Shown: positions 11,480 to 22,620, counted from the first letter of the stretch. The stretch: DNA of 64,000 nucleotides from Aspidapion aeneum (GCA_963576565.1 OY755039.1:129446140-129510139); one strand, 5' to 3'. Made by a program: numbers and translations. The notes: a model not told the origin generated them from the letters alone.

Positions 11480-12725
11480 AAAAAAAAGTATAGGAAAACC
11501 CATAAGACCAAAATGGCAAAACTTTGAAAATTCATATTTTACAAACTATACAGTTTATCAAAAAAAAGCACCGAGTTGCAGTATTGTGGCGTCATACAGA
11601 TACGAAAAAACCACTGAGTGAGTTGAGATTCCAAAAAACGTCATTTAGCGATTTTAAGTATAGGGAAACCCATAAGACCAAAATGGCAAAACTTTGAACA
11701 TTCATATTTTACAAACTATACAGTTTATCAAAAAAGCACCGAGTTGCAGTATTGTGGCGTCCTACAGATACGAAAACTGACACTGATTGACTTGAGATTC
11801 CAAAAAACGTCATTTAGCGAAACCCATAAGACCAAAATGGCAAAACTTTGAAAATTCATATTTTACAAACTATACAGTTTATCAAAAAAGCACCGAGTTG
11901 CAGTATTGTGGCGCCATAGAGATACGAAAAAATCACTGAGTGAGTTGAGATTCCAAAAACGTCATTTAGCGATTTTTAGTATAGGGAAACCCATAAGACC
12001 AAAATGGCAAAACTTTGAAAATTCATATTTTACAAACTAAAAGTTTATCAAAAAAAGCACCGAGTTTCAGTATTGTGGCGTCATACAGATACGAAAAAAC
12101 CACTAAGTGAGTTGAGATTCCAAAAAACGTCATTTAGCGATTTTTAGTATAGGGAAACCTATAAGACCAAAATGGCAAAACTTTGAAAATTCATATTCTA
12201 CAAACTATACAGTTTATCAAAAAAAGCACCGAGTTGCAGTATTGTGGCGTCTCACAGATACGAAAAAACCACTGAGTGAGTTGAGATTCCAAAACACGTC
12301 ATTTAGCGATTTTTAGTATAGGGAAACCCATAAGACCAAAATGGCAAAACTTTGAAAATTCATATTTTACAAGCTAAACAGTTTATCAAAAAAAGCACCG
12401 AGTTTCAGTATTATGGCGTCATACAGATACGAAAAAACCACTAAGTGAGTTGAGATTCCAAAAAACGTCATTTAGCGATTTTTAGTATGGGGAAATCTAT
12501 AAGACCAAAATGGCAAAACTTTGAAAATTCATATTTTACAAACTATACAGTTTATCAAAAAAAGCACCGAGTTGCAGTATTGTGGCGTCTCACAGATACG
12601 AAAAAACCACTGAGTGAGTTGAGATTCCAAAACACGTCATTTAGCGATTTTTAATATAGGGAAACCCATAAGATCAAAATGGCAAAACTTTGAAAATTCA
12701 TATTTTACAAACTATACAGTTTGCT
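11480..12725. repeat. Satellite array, ~169-bp unit, eight copies
   Basis: The landmark CCATAAGACCAAAATGGC recurs near 11500, 11670, 11824, 11991, 12160, 12328, 12497 and 12666, giving spacings of 170, 154, 167, 169, 168, 169 and 169 bases. The 154-base step comes from loss of the segment around ATTTTTAGTATAGGG. Units end with a GATTCCAAAAAACGTCATTTAGCG-type block. Alternate units share variants (GAGTTTCAG against GAGTTGCAG), suggesting higher-order pairs. The array stops abruptly where a LINE begins. Confidence 0.93.
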
Positions 12726-13486
12726 AATGAAATCAATTCCATTTATGGTGTGAAAAAAATCATTTAAATCTTAACTTGGATAAATGTAAAGTTATGTCAT
12801 TCCACAAATGCAAAAATCCTATTGTTTTTGATTATTCGATTCTATGTGTTGCCCTAGAAAGAGTTTATGTTATGAGGGATTTGGGTATTTATATGGATAT
12901 TGAACTAAACTTTATAGAACACATTGAGAGAATATCTAACAAAGCTATGAAGTTGTTGGGATTTGTAACTCGCAGTTTAAGGGATTTTAACAACACATTC
13001 ACCCTAAGAAATGCCTATATTGCCATAGCTAGGCAAATACTTGAGTATGCAAGTCCTGTTTGGTCTCCCTATTATGAGAATCACAAATATCAATTAGAAA
13101 GAGTCCAAAGAAGATTTTTAAGATTTGTTGCTTACAAATTGGAAATAAAATATGAGTCCATCAATTATGAGGATCTCCTAAAACTTTTAAATATTGGTAC
13201 TCTACAACAAAGGAGAGATCAGCAGGATTTGTGTATTCTTTATAAGATAGTAAATAATTTAATTGATTCACCTGAACTATTATCTTCGATTGGATTTAAC
13301 ATACCTCGTAGTAATAGCAGAAACAGAAGGCTATTTTATACCAAAAATCATCATACAAATTATGGCTATTACTCTCCAATAACAAGATTTTCTAGACTAG
13401 CAAATTCTGTGATAGATAGGCTTAGCGTAGATATTTTTAGTACTACTTTTAATACATTTAAAGGCAAAATAAAATCTATCCAGTAA
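12722..13486 (+). pseudogene. 5'-truncated LINE, C-terminal reverse transcriptase region
   Basis: An open frame of 236 codons (plus open codons just upstream of its first ATG) matches the end of a jockey/CR1-like LINE polyprotein. It includes the post-catalytic segment LNLDKCKVMSFH, the region RDLGIYMDIELNF, then AYIAIARQILEYASPVWSP and LERVQRRFLRF, which are typical of the thumb and connection of these enzymes. The YADD active site is missing because the copy is truncated at its 5' end, as commonly happens in LINE insertion. The frame itself is intact to the TAA at 13484-13486, so the insertion may be young. It interrupts or abuts the satellite array. Confidence 0.88.
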
Positions 13487-13745
13487 AAGATATATCTATT
13501 TAGATTTTCTAGTGTTCATGTTTTTGTTTTAATGTATTCTTTTAAATTAAATTGTTAATATCTTCTCAGGTATGATTGAAAGGATTTTAAACATATTTTT
13601 GTTTTATTTAAATTAATTTAATTATGTGATAACTCTGAGTATTAGCAAAATGATCTAATAATGTGTATATTAGTAACTTTTTAGCAAGATTCTATTTTTT
13701 TGTTTTTTTTTTCTATTTATATTATTCTATTCTATTCTATTCTGT
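13487..13745 (+). mobile_element. 3' UTR and (TTCTA)n tail of the LINE
   Basis: A/T-rich untranslated sequence follows the LINE frame and ends in a short TTCTA-type microsatellite at about 13713-13743. Simple repeats rather than poly(A) end many CR1-like elements. Confidence 0.7.
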
Positions 13746-13777
13746 CACTTCTGACAGAAATTAATTTCTAAACTTAC

Positions 13778-13896
13778 CAAAGGTTTTCTTCCTATTAAAA
13801 GTCAATATTCTGTCTTCTCCTATGTGGTGTAAAACAAGGTCTTCAATATTCCATTTGGCATGATGCAGAAGGTTCCATTTAAGTTGTGGTTCCATT
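13778..13896 (-). pseudogene. Tandem exon-like unit 1
   Basis: On the minus strand this 119-bp block is bordered by an acceptor-like TTTTCAG and a donor-like GGTAAGT. One frame is fully open and starts at an ATG two bases in (MEPQLKWNLLHHAKWN, ending NRKKTFG). I do not recognise it. It is the most diverged of four related units and is 2 bp longer than the others. Confidence 0.5.
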
Positions 13897-14006
13897 CTGA
13901 AAAGGAAAATGTTTTGTTTTGTGTTTAATGTTTTAAAGACTTATTTAGTGAATTCAGTTCTAATAAAAAAGTTATATTATATATAAAATTTTAATTTTTA
14001 ACTTAC

Positions 14007-14123
14007 CAAAGTTTTCTTCATCCTAAATCTACATTCTGTCTTCCTTAATGTGGTGTTAGGCAGGTGCTTCCATTTTTCACTGGGGATGATGTTTCTGAAG
14101 TTTCTATTAGGGTTGGCTCCATT
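14007..14123 (-). pseudogene. Tandem exon-like unit 2
   Basis: 117 bp (39 codons) between TTTTTCAG and GGTAAGT on the minus strand. Read from the first base, the frame is open throughout (starts NGANPNRNFRNII, ends CRFRMKKTL). Its length is a multiple of three, so splicing would keep phase with the neighbouring units. Confidence 0.5.
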
Positions 14124-14247
14124 CTGAAAAACAAAAAGTTTTTATTTCATGGGAACAAAGGGTTATAAATATTTTATTAAATATTTTAAAGAAACAAGAT
14201 AAAATTTGGTTTAGTTACTTCTTAAAAATATTAATTTTAAAACTTAC

Positions 14248-14364
14248 CAAAGTTTTCTACATCCCAAATCTACATTGTGTCTTCCTTAAAGTGGTATTAG
14301 ACAGGGGCTTCCATTTTTCATTCAGGATGATGATGCTGAAGGTTCTATTAGAGTTGTCTCCATT
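14248..14364 (-). pseudogene. Tandem exon-like unit 3
   Basis: 117 bp with acceptor TTTTTTTTTCAG and donor GGTAAGT on the minus strand. It is close to unit 2 but has one stop codon near the end of that frame. Confidence 0.5.
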
Positions 14365-14479
14365 CTGAAAAAAAAAACTTTTCATTTAATGGGAACAAAG
14401 GGTCATAAATCATTTATTAAATCTTTTAAAGATTTAATAAGTTTAGTTGCTTCTTCCAAAAATTAATTCTAAGACTTAC

Positions 14480-14596
14480 CATTGTTTTATTTATCTGCAA
14501 TCTACATTATTTCTTCCTTAATGTGATGTTAGACAGGGGCTTCCATTTTTCATTGGAGATGATGACACTGAAGGTTCTATTAGGGTTGTCTCCATT
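14480..14596 (-). pseudogene. Tandem exon-like unit 4
   Basis: 117 bp with acceptor CCTTAG and donor GGTAAGT. The shared frame has a stop in its last third. Its acceptor overlaps the end of an imperfect palindrome at 14598-14649. Confidence 0.45.
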
Positions 14597-14597
14597 C

Positions 14598-14649
14598 TAA
14601 GGACACTTATTGTAGAGCAAGCCCTATTGCTTTACGATGAGTGACCTTA
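14598..14649. repeat. Imperfect palindrome with TAAGG-CACT ends
   Basis: The arms TAAGGACACTTATTGTA and (in reverse complement) TAAGGTCACTCATCGTAA face each other. The terminal motif TAAGGTCACT also ends the 48-bp palindrome at 17206-17253. No clear flanking direct repeat is seen here. Confidence 0.5.
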
Positions 14650-15026
14650 TTGTAACCCCGGTCCTTCAAACTTTTCACCTCAGCATTTTCATAAAATTCA
14701 AAATGTGTTTAACAATAATGATAAAGATATCATTAATCTATCTCTGGTAGATATATACTGTCTCCATATAAGGAGCTGTCCTGTTTGGTAATGAAAGGTC
14801 TTGCCAGGTCCAACAGTTTTTCAAAACTCGATTTCATTTTAGTCTGATATTTACTAGATGTAAATTGCCTTTGTCTTTTCTATTAAGCCTTTTTATTAGT
14901 ATTAATACCTTTGAAAAAACATTTTAAAAAAATAATATTTTCCCATCAAAATATAAACAAAAAAGGTGGGTTAGCTTTTGACGGGTTCATTTGTGGTTTG
15001 TTGTAATTTTTGTCACAGATTAGAAT
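14650..15026. other. No feature seen
   Basis: A/T-rich sequence without a recognisable repeat or coding frame. Confidence 0.6.
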
Positions 15027-15695
15027 CGTTTTCAAGCGAATAACTAGTAATTACTAGTATTTACCACTGCCGTTCAAGCGGCCTTGGTAAATACCACTCC
15101 TTGAAGAGTGACGTCATAAATGAGCCCTTTGGACGTCATCGTTTATTACCGGTAATTACTACACTTTTGAGGAAGGTTATTGCGTTTTCTAACCTCACAA
15201 TCATTTGTTTTGTTTCTTTTTCGGAAAAATGTTCTGTGAATTTTTGAAATGAGTGAAATTTATCATGTGTGCCTCAATTATGAAGGAAAATTGTACAAAG
15301 TGATGGCCTCCTCTATATTGTCTTGAATTTACCCAATGTGGACTAATACACGGAATATCATAAAAAAAACAGTATCATTGTAGTCCTCTAACCACAGTTT
15401 ATCATACTTATTTTTTTTCCAAATTATGCCCTTTTCCGATCAAATACGCCAGTATTTCAGAGTCGGTCGAGAAGAACTTAAGTTCAATAATGGCAAGAAG
15501 ATTATTATTCATCTAAACTAAAACCAACTAAACTTCTTTAAAAAATCGCAAAAAGCAACAACAAACAATAACCGGTTATAAAAAAAGCTATTCAAGCGGC
15601 GTTTTTGTGGTAATAGGCTAAGGGCCTTAACAGCTGATTTTTAATGTCAACCAAGGGATAACCAGAGGTAATTACTAGTTATTCGCTTGAAAACG
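15027..15695. mobile_element. MITE with perfect 28-bp TIRs
   Basis: The first 28 bases (starting CGTTTTCAAGCGAATAACTA, 15027-15054) are the exact reverse complement of the last 28 (15668-15695). Internal TTCAAGCGGC motifs at both sides add partial subterminal symmetry. No coding frame. The 669-bp size and TIRs fit a non-autonomous DNA transposon; I could not settle the TSD or superfamily. Confidence 0.85.
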
Positions 15696-15937
15696 GCTTA
15701 GGTAAATAATGCCGTATTCTATTGGGGAAATGAGTGCAGCACTAGTGCACAACTGGCTCGGTGTTTGCATTCCATTGACATGCACTTTTTCAGTTTTCGT
15801 ATTCCATTGAGGAACTTATGAATTCAGTTTTGCACTGAGTGCGGCTTTTTTGACACCGGCTCTGAGGGCTTGTGCCGCACCGAAAACTTTTTCCCGCCAT
15901 TAATTTTAAACGCTTATTATTGTCGTGGGACGTAAAA

Positions 15938-16108
15938 ATGAGTGAAAATAAAGTTGTTAGCGATTTTTTATTATTTTCTTCGCTGCTAAGTAGTAGCAGC
16001 GATGAAGATGAAGAAGAACAGTTCTGTGCAATAAAAACAATGAGAACGGAAACCCCAAAAATAAAAAACTTTATTGAAAATGTGGTTTACCGATTTAACA
16101 ACAAACAG
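15938..16108 (+). CDS. First exon of a Harbinger-like transposase (57 codons)
   Basis: An ATG in the context GTAAAAATGAGTG opens a frame starting MSENKVVSDFLL, with a serine run and an acidic stretch (DEDEEE), then TPKIKNFIENVVYRFNNKQ. It ends exactly at a consensus donor CAG|GTAAGTA at 16108/16109. HARBI1-like nucleases of insects often start with a short exon of this kind before the catalytic DDE region; that region is absent here. The frame runs on past the donor to 16198, which I take as unspliced read-through. The unchanged frame in both copies may reflect youth rather than selection. Upstream in-frame ATG at 15872 is a less likely start. Confidence 0.65.
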
Positions 16109-16368
16109 GTAAGTAGATTTGTATGGATTTGGTTGACTGGGGCCCTGGGGCTAATTTTCCGACAGTTGGGGTTTTCTGGCAGCTATGATTATAAGTAAAA
16201 ATAAATGTATTTTTTAATTCAAGAAACACTTTCGGCTCGAGATGAGCACTGCAGAATTTCTCATAAATAAATTCAAGTAGCCTCAATTTTGTCCAAAAAA
16301 AGAACAAGGGGACGAAACCTCATTAGCGCTGAGGCACATGTCTTGCCATTTTTATGGTATGTTAAAAT

Positions 16369-16400
16369 CAAGGACTGTACAGAGCTGTGTACAGTCCTTG
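16369..16400. repeat. 32-bp palindrome flanked by degenerate 9-bp direct repeats
   Basis: CAAGGACTGTACA and TGTACAGTCCTTG form the arms. The nine bases on the left (TGTTAAAAT) and on the right (TGCTAAAAC) agree at seven positions, both mismatches being C/T. This looks like a tiny insertion with a 9-bp TSD inside the Harbinger element. Confidence 0.75.
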
Positions 16401-17205
16401 TGCTAAAACACCCTTACGTTTAGCTGTTAGGTTAGGTTATGTTCTTGTTGAATGGAAATTTGTTCAAATATATTTTCTTCAAAAACTTTTTTAAACAATT
16501 TTCCTTATGAAAAAAATGACTTTCAAAGAAAATTTTTTTGAACAAAAAAAAATTAATAAAATGTTTTCAAACAATTTTTTGTTTGAAGGAAATGTTTTTA
16601 TATAATTTTCCTTTTCAAGAAAATGTTATTGAAGTATTAATATTACTTTCGAACAAATGGATTTTGAACAACATGTTTTTGACCAAATTCCGCAAGGCAG
16701 GAAAGTTAGGTTTAGTTGAAAGGAACTTGTGAAATATTATATATGTATACAAGGTGTTTCGAATACTTATGTTCAAATTTTGGGAGCATAAAGTACACTT
16801 CTGGTTAGGGTTTTTTGAAAAACAAGCGCGAAATATAGATAACTACTCTATCTGTTGGTATACGAGCACAAGCCTGCATTCAACAAGGAGGTGGGCATTT
16901 TTAAAATATTCTTATTAACTTTTTTTAAATAAAATCATTATTTATTTATTTGACGAATTTTATTTATCTTGGGATAATATTTATCGGCGTGTAACTTTGA
17001 AACAAATAAAAATAGATATTGGCGTTGGCCTGATAAAACTACAGGTTGTGTGACATTTTTTTCAAAAATAAGATTTTTGCATAATCAATTTGCCCTATTC
17101 ATATAGGATATACTATAAAAAATTATTTGCAAGAAAATGTTATATTAACGTTGCTTAAAGCAAGAATAAAAAAGAAGTTCTACAGCTCATAATGGCATAC
17201 CACAC

Positions 17206-17253
17206 TAAGGTCACTATATCACGATGTTAGGAACTTCGTGATATAGTGACCTT
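17206..17253. repeat. 48-bp palindromic insertion with exact 9-bp TSD
   Basis: The arms TAAGGTCACTATATCACGA and TCGTGATATAGTGACCTT surround an 11-base loop. ATACCACAC stands on both sides (17197-17205 and 17254-17262), an exact 9-bp direct repeat. The same structure is present in Harbinger copy 2 at 24910-24957. Confidence 0.85.
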
Positions 17254-17385
17254 ATACCACACGAGTGCAATTTTTCATTTTCCGCGTGTTCCATTGAAAC
17301 TGCACTCGGTGCAAATTTTTGACAGCACCGTTTCAGTGCCAGTCCACCACCAGTGCTGCACTCATTTTCCCAATGGAATACGGCA

Positions 17386-19563
17386 TAAGTAATTTTTGTT
17401 ACCAAAAAAGTCACTAGTTAGTCAACCAAAAAGGTTCTGTGCTAAAAAGATGAATGGCATTGCATGGGCATGCCCAAGGATAAAAAACACTGAACCATAG
17501 AAAAAGAGTGCTTAATTCCATGGTTCAAAAGCGGCAACAAGTTTACGCTAGCGCCACCCTTGGCTACTGAAAGAATTAAGAATGCGCGGGCGGGCTCGGC
17601 GGGCTTTTTAAATGATTTTTTTCTTAGTAAAGGTGCTATTTTTGAGGTCAGGCTAATTTCATGTATGCGAAAAGAATTTGGATATCAAAAATATATTAAT
17701 TTTAGTCATGTAAACCTGTAAGATATCCAAACTTTTTCCGCATACATAAAAATTTGCATAACCTCGAAAATGTAATACTTAAATAAAAAACAATGTTTTT
17801 TAAAAAATGTAATATTTATTTTTTTAAAAATGAGAACTGTTTTAGAAAAATCTAAAAATATTTAACAAATATAATGTTTTTTCTTAAATGTATAAACTAG
17901 GTATTTATATTACAAAAAACTGTGGATTTTTAGAAAACTTAAAAATAGTTAAACATGTACCAACTAATAATCCTTAATAAAACCAATATTTAAAAAAAAT
18001 AACTTTTACAGTCTTCAATTTTCTAATTTCTAGGTTTATGTGGAATTGCTCAAATGTTGTAATGTAATTTTCATATATTCTTCACAATATCCATTCTCCA
18101 ATCCATTTTTTAATAATAAAGGTGGCCACTTAATGATGTTATCCCATTGTTGATTGTTGCTTTGGATAACTAAAAAGCAAAAAAAAAGCTGCCAGGGGAC
18201 TCATAATAGTAGGTATTTTATACAGGTGTTAATAAAGTATGTCGCCAAACTTCAGAGGATTATCTTAAGTGATTTTAAGAAAAAAAACTTTGTATAACCA
18301 TGCTTAGTTTTTGAGATATGGGTTATTAAAATATTAGTTTTTTGTTTGCTTTTTATTTATAACTCGTGCAGTTTTTGAGATATTTAGCTCAAATCTGGAA
18401 CATGTTTTGTTGTTTTGTTACAAGGCATACATCATTAAGCATGTCAAATATTAGGAAAAACTACAGGGTGATATTTTTTCCGTGGTCATGCCCCCTTTTT
18501 TCTCCAGAACTTTTTTGCAGTAAGTTATTGGCAGATTTAAAAATGTAAAATGAATTCCTTGTTTTATTCAGAAATTTTTTGATCTGCAATATTTTTATCT
18601 CTAACCATTTTTCAGAAAAGAAAAAGAAAATAAAATAACTTTTTTCAATTGCTATTTAGAAATTACATAAAACTCACATAAAATTAAAATAATGCAGAGT
18701 ACAAATTTTCCTTTTTTGTCTTTTCTTGGAAACAGTTAGAGTTACAAAAAATTGCAGAAGATCAAAAAGTTTCTGAGGAAAGGTGGCTGTTGCCTCCCCC
18801 ACCCCAATAAGCCTTCGTGTCGACTCTGTCTGAAATATGTGTTTATATGTAATATAATTTCAGGGGCTAACCAAATTTTTAAGGGGGAGCTTAGCTCTTG
18901 AAGCTCTGCCCTAAGTACACTTTGGGCCTATTCTTAAATTATGTAATTGACCCACCTCCACCCTCTGTACAGAATTTTCAAGAAACAAAATACATTAAAA
19001 AAAAGTTATGTGTAATACAAGGCCAAACACTGCTACCCCTTTGAGCATTAATTTTGAACATATAATTATTATGTTAAATGGCATTATGTATTTTAAGAAT
19101 AGGCCCTAGTATGGGTGTGGAAAGAGACAGAACTTATTAACCAATATTTCTCTATTACTTACCTAAATGAAAAATCATTTGCAACCAAGCAGTGTGTACT
19201 CAATGTGATTGTAATGATCCATACAAATCCATAATGTCTGTGTACCTAAAAAGTAAAAGCACTAGCTAGAATTATGTTCATACACTAAAGTAAAAGACAG
19301 AAGCCTAATGATTTTTAGACATTTTCTATATATTTCATGAATAAAAAAATTAAATAGGTGAAGATATGGCATAATAAGAACTCGGCTAATCTGGAGCAGG
19401 AGGTACTGTTTGAGAGGATTTGCCTTTTGAGTGTTTGTGTTGTCTGAATGTGAATGTCCTTAACTAAAAACAAATAAGTGCCTACTAGATTAAATTAAAT
19501 TTAAGTAAAATAGATTTGATACCATTTAACATCCAAGTCGAAACTATGCACATTTTATAAGAA
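17386..19563. other. No gene seen
   Basis: A/T-rich intergenic DNA. A GC-rich patch at 17540-17610 and a G/A-rich patch at 18770-18920 look like fragments of dispersed repeats, and ACAGGGTGATA at 18464 resembles one end of a DNA element. None could be delimited. Confidence 0.55.
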
Positions 19564-19570
19564 CTTAACA

Positions 19571-20179
19571 CAGGGCTATCAAAATGGACGGGCCACGATC
19601 CTCCACTTTGTTGACGTCACATCCGGGGCTGATTTTTTTTGATGGTCACGTTACGACACAGCTGATTGTCTTTAAAATTTTGAAGTTGGAATGACGGTTC
19701 ATGGATATTTGATTTTTTGTTAAATAAAGCCGTTTTTGAGATTGTTTTTACTTTATTCTGGCAGAACAATTTTTTTAAATGTATAGTAAGCCCTAATTTT
19801 TCATAGCCGCTTCATTAGCTCACACAAAAATTAAGTTTAAAGCAGAAGCGAATGTGACAATCACATATGATAAAGTCAAATACATGTCAAATATAACAGT
19901 TGGCATGTGGTACATGGCGGGTAATTTGAATTTAAAATAAGGAATGCTAAATCTTGAAGATTTTAACCTTTTAATCATGTTGCTTCCTTACAAACCTTTG
20001 GTGGAATATCGGGATGATGTCTGAGAATATTTCACTGAAATTTTGCGGAAATCTGTGGTGCCATTTTGAAAATATCATAAAAAAACGTCTGACCTCCCAT
20101 AAGACCCAATGTAAAATTCAGCCCCGGGAGAACAGCTGATTTTTTCAGGGTCGTGGCCTCTATTTTTATGTTGGCCTTG
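19571..20179. mobile_element. hAT-like MITE, 609 bp
   Basis: The left end CAGGGCTATC...GGGCCACGATCC mirrors the right end (in reverse complement CAAGGCCAACA...GGCCACGACCC). CTTAACA flanks both sides (19564-19570, 20180-20186), a 7-bp match within the 8-bp range of hAT elements. AGCTGATTTTTT-type subterminal repeats occur on both sides. No coding frame. Confidence 0.7.
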
Positions 20180-20384
20180 CTTAACATTGATATAAGTGTA
20201 ACATAACATTTATAAGAGTATAACATATAAATTTCTAAAAGTATAACATAACACATCTATAATAGGTGTGGCTTAAAATTAATTAGATTAAAACATTTAT
20301 GACAATAATAATATTATGATCATTTTGTGATATTATATAAGATATATAAGTAGGTAGATATAATGAAAAAAAAGTATTATAGTA

Positions 20385-20506
20385 TATGTAAACTTGACCA
20401 GTATTCTCCCGACGAGCTACCATGCAGCTCAGGGACAGTACTTCAATTGTATTAGGAATTTGTAATGAAACTTTGAAAATAAATTGAAATTTGAAATTTG
20501 AAATAA
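20385..20506 (+). mobile_element. LINE 3' end with TTGAAAT-type tail
   Basis: A phrase including ACGAGCTACCATGCAGCTCAG is followed by a run of imperfect TTGAAAT repeats (about 20475-20506). This layout is usual for the 3' end of CR1/RTE-like LINEs. No coding part remains. Confidence 0.55.
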
Positions 20507-20640
20507 CTGTGTCTCGGGTCCCCCAAAGACCTATTCTTGGGTGCCCTACTGACTAAAATATCTACTAAAACTAAAAATGGAAAATGCCGAAAAGGCAATA
20601 CATCAATAATAACAAAATTATATGGACAATGACCCATAAG

Positions 20641-20801
20641 AAGGTGCGGATCTACGGGAGGGGAAATTCCCCCCCCCAAATCTCAAACTATATTAAGTTT
20701 TTACATACAGAGTACACATCCTGGTCACAATGCAAAACTGTTTTATGCAATATTTATTATGATATCTACCCCCCCTAAATAAAGTTCCTAGATCCACCCC
20801 T
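20641..20801. mobile_element. Short hAT-like MITE with G/C tracts
   Basis: GGTGCGGATCTACGG on the left faces CCTAGATCCACCCCTG on the right, with G and C runs just inside both ends. Flanks CCCATAAG and CCATAACT resemble an imperfect 8-bp TSD. Boundaries are approximate. Confidence 0.5.
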
Positions 20802-20809
20802 GCCATAAC

Positions 20810-20966
20810 TGAGGGGTGAACAGCCGAACAAAATTTGTACACCATCCTACAGGACTCAAATAAATTCTTGGTCCTGTAGTGTATTTTAGTGTCCTGTGGA
20901 GTCCTACACAGTCTTGTTAAAAAAGTTTGTAAACCTGCTGTGGACAGATGATCACCCCTCCCGAAC
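20810..20966. mobile_element. Fragment related to the AGGGGTGAACAGC hAT MITE family
   Basis: It starts GAGGGGTGAACAGC, continues with TGTACACCATCCTACAGGAC, and ends near GATCACCCCTC. The first motif is the TIR of the complete hAT MITE at 47186-47711. The internal phrase recurs in the foldback elements near 30980 and 41690. No matching TSD was found, so this copy is diverged. Confidence 0.55.
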
Positions 20967-21338
20967 ACACAATGCACCAATACTAATGGATCGTTCATAC
21001 TCGTCTTTTGTCTAGTCTTTTGTCTTGGTTTAGTCATATGTCTTGTCATAAGAAAGTTAAAACCACTGTTTCTTATGGGAGTGTTCATACAATGCTTTTG
21101 CTTTTGTTTTTGATTAGTCTTTGTCTTAAGAGTTGCCAACTTTCAATCCTTAGGACAACGACTAAGACGAGTGACAGACATCAGCTGATATTTGTTGTTT
21201 TTTTTTACAGGGCGTCGAAAGAGCGCAAGCGCGCGGCCGAAATTTTGAATACCTGTATTATTTATTTATTTTTTTGGTTGCAACTTCTATTAACATTGAT
21301 TGATGAATGTTACAGATGTTTATACCTATGCAACAACG
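20967..21338. other. No gene; repeated GTCTTTTGTCT motifs
   Basis: The stretch is rich in variants of GTCTTTTGTCT and GTTCATAC, possibly a decayed MITE. Nothing can be delimited. Confidence 0.4.
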
Positions 21339-21490
21339 AATAACAGCAATTTTTATTTAAACAGTATAAATACTGAATTAGGATATAAGTCATTGTTTTA
21401 TAAAGGAATCAGATTGTATAACAAATTACCATTAGACATTAAAAATTGCAAATCAAATAATAAGAGAAAAAAAAAAGTACTTGTTGCCTA
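21339..21490 (+). pseudogene. LINE polyprotein C-terminal fragment, plus copy
   Basis: Frame NFYLNSINTELGYKSLFYKG then LYNKLPLDIKNCKS matches the typical end of jockey/CR1-like reverse transcriptases. It is short because of truncation and ends in a purine-rich stretch. The same sequence occurs inverted at 22386-22620. Confidence 0.75.
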
Positions 21491-21498
21491 GTCAGCCT

Positions 21499-21645
21499 CA
21501 GTGGCGTATATAGAAAAAAGTTTCGGGGGGGGCCCAGACCTTAGAAAGACGTATTTTATATTATTTTATATTTGTATTTATGAAAATGTGGAAAATATCT
21601 AAAAAAATCTTAGCTTTGGGGGGGGGGGGCATATATACGCCACTG
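21499..21645. mobile_element. hAT MITE, 147 bp, with 8-bp TSD and a paralogous empty site
   Basis: TIRs CAGTGGCGTATATA (left) and TATATACGCCACTG (right), with G tracts inside. GTCAGCCT flanks both ends exactly (21491-21498, 21646-21653). The inverted LINE arm at about 22480-22496 shows the uninterrupted site with a single GTCAGCCT, which proves insertion into a pre-existing sequence. Confidence 0.95.
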
Positions 21646-22385
21646 GTCAGCCTGATTGTTTAATATTATATTATATTATATTTTTTTATTTTAGTCTCTA
21701 TATTATTTTTTTGGTGTATTTTAGTATAGTAACCTTTTCTCATAAAGAAATATGGTAGCAATGTTTTTTTAAGGATAGGATTAAAACATTTTACAGTACA
21801 GTGTAAGTACTTGAGAAAGCTGTGTGTTACTAGATTATTCTTTTAGTAGGTAGGTATAGTTAGTTCTGTTGGGAATGATACAGGAATGCTTGTAATGATT
21901 TTTCGGTATTATTAGAGAAATATAGCCAGGCTATAATTGTGCCAGGCACTATTTTAACACATTTACATTGAAAACTGACAGTTAATCGTTCAAAATTCAT
22001 ACCAAAGTCGAATTTAAAACTATCGTCGTTTATTTTCAATTAATAAAAGAAGGCACTATTTATTCCGGTTCATATAGTAAACAAAGGCCATGTGTTGAAA
22101 GATCACAGCTGATATTACAATGTGAAAGTGTCAAAATTGTGCCTGGCACAATTATAGCCTGGCTATATTTCAATAATTCTCTAATAATACCGAAAAACCA
22201 TTACAAGCACATTCCTGTATCATTCCTAACAGAACTAACTATACCTATACCACGGATCACCTACCTACTAAAAGAATAATCTAGTAGCACACAGTTTTAT
22301 CAAGTACTTATACTCTACTGTAAAATGTTTTTAATCCTATCCTAAAAAAAACATTGATGCCATCTTTCTTTATGAGAAAAGGTCA

Positions 22386-22620
22386 CTATAATAAAACACA
22401 CCAAAAAAATAATATGGAGACTAAAATAATAAAATATAATATAATATAATATAGTACCAAGGGTGGTTTACATAAACAATCAGGCTGACTAGGCAACAAG
22501 TACTTCTTAAGTTTTCTTTTAAACATATTATTTGATTTGCAATTTTTAATGTCTAATGGTAATTTGTTATACAATCTGATTCCTTTATAAAACAATGACT
22601 TATATCCTAATTCAGTTGAA
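22386..22620 (-). pseudogene. LINE polyprotein C-terminal fragment, minus copy
   Basis: Minus-strand frame with ELGYKSLFYKGIRLYNKLPL followed by MFKRKLKKYLLPSQPD, which gives a slightly longer LINE C-terminus than the plus copy. It forms arm 2 of the large inverted repeat. Confidence 0.75.

Larger units (their letters stand above)
15710..17385 (+). mobile_element. Harbinger-type element, copy 1 (non-autonomous)
   Basis: The 1676-bp element starts TGCCGTATTCTATTGGG and ends with its inverted counterpart CCCAATGGAATACGGCA. TIRs run about 34 bp with a few mismatches. It is flanked by the 3-bp TSD TAA (15707-15709 and 17386-17388), which fits the TWA target of PIF/Harbinger. It keeps a promoter-side region and the first coding exon only; the nuclease-encoding remainder is replaced by A/T-rich filler. 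Two short palindromes with 9-bp direct repeats are nested in it. A nearly identical second copy lies at 23412-25089. Confidence 0.88.

Noticed and set aside
20641..20966. One composite element instead of two adjacent MITEs
   Set aside because: Two separate sets of inverted ends can be drawn, although both TSDs are imperfect, so the split remains tentative.
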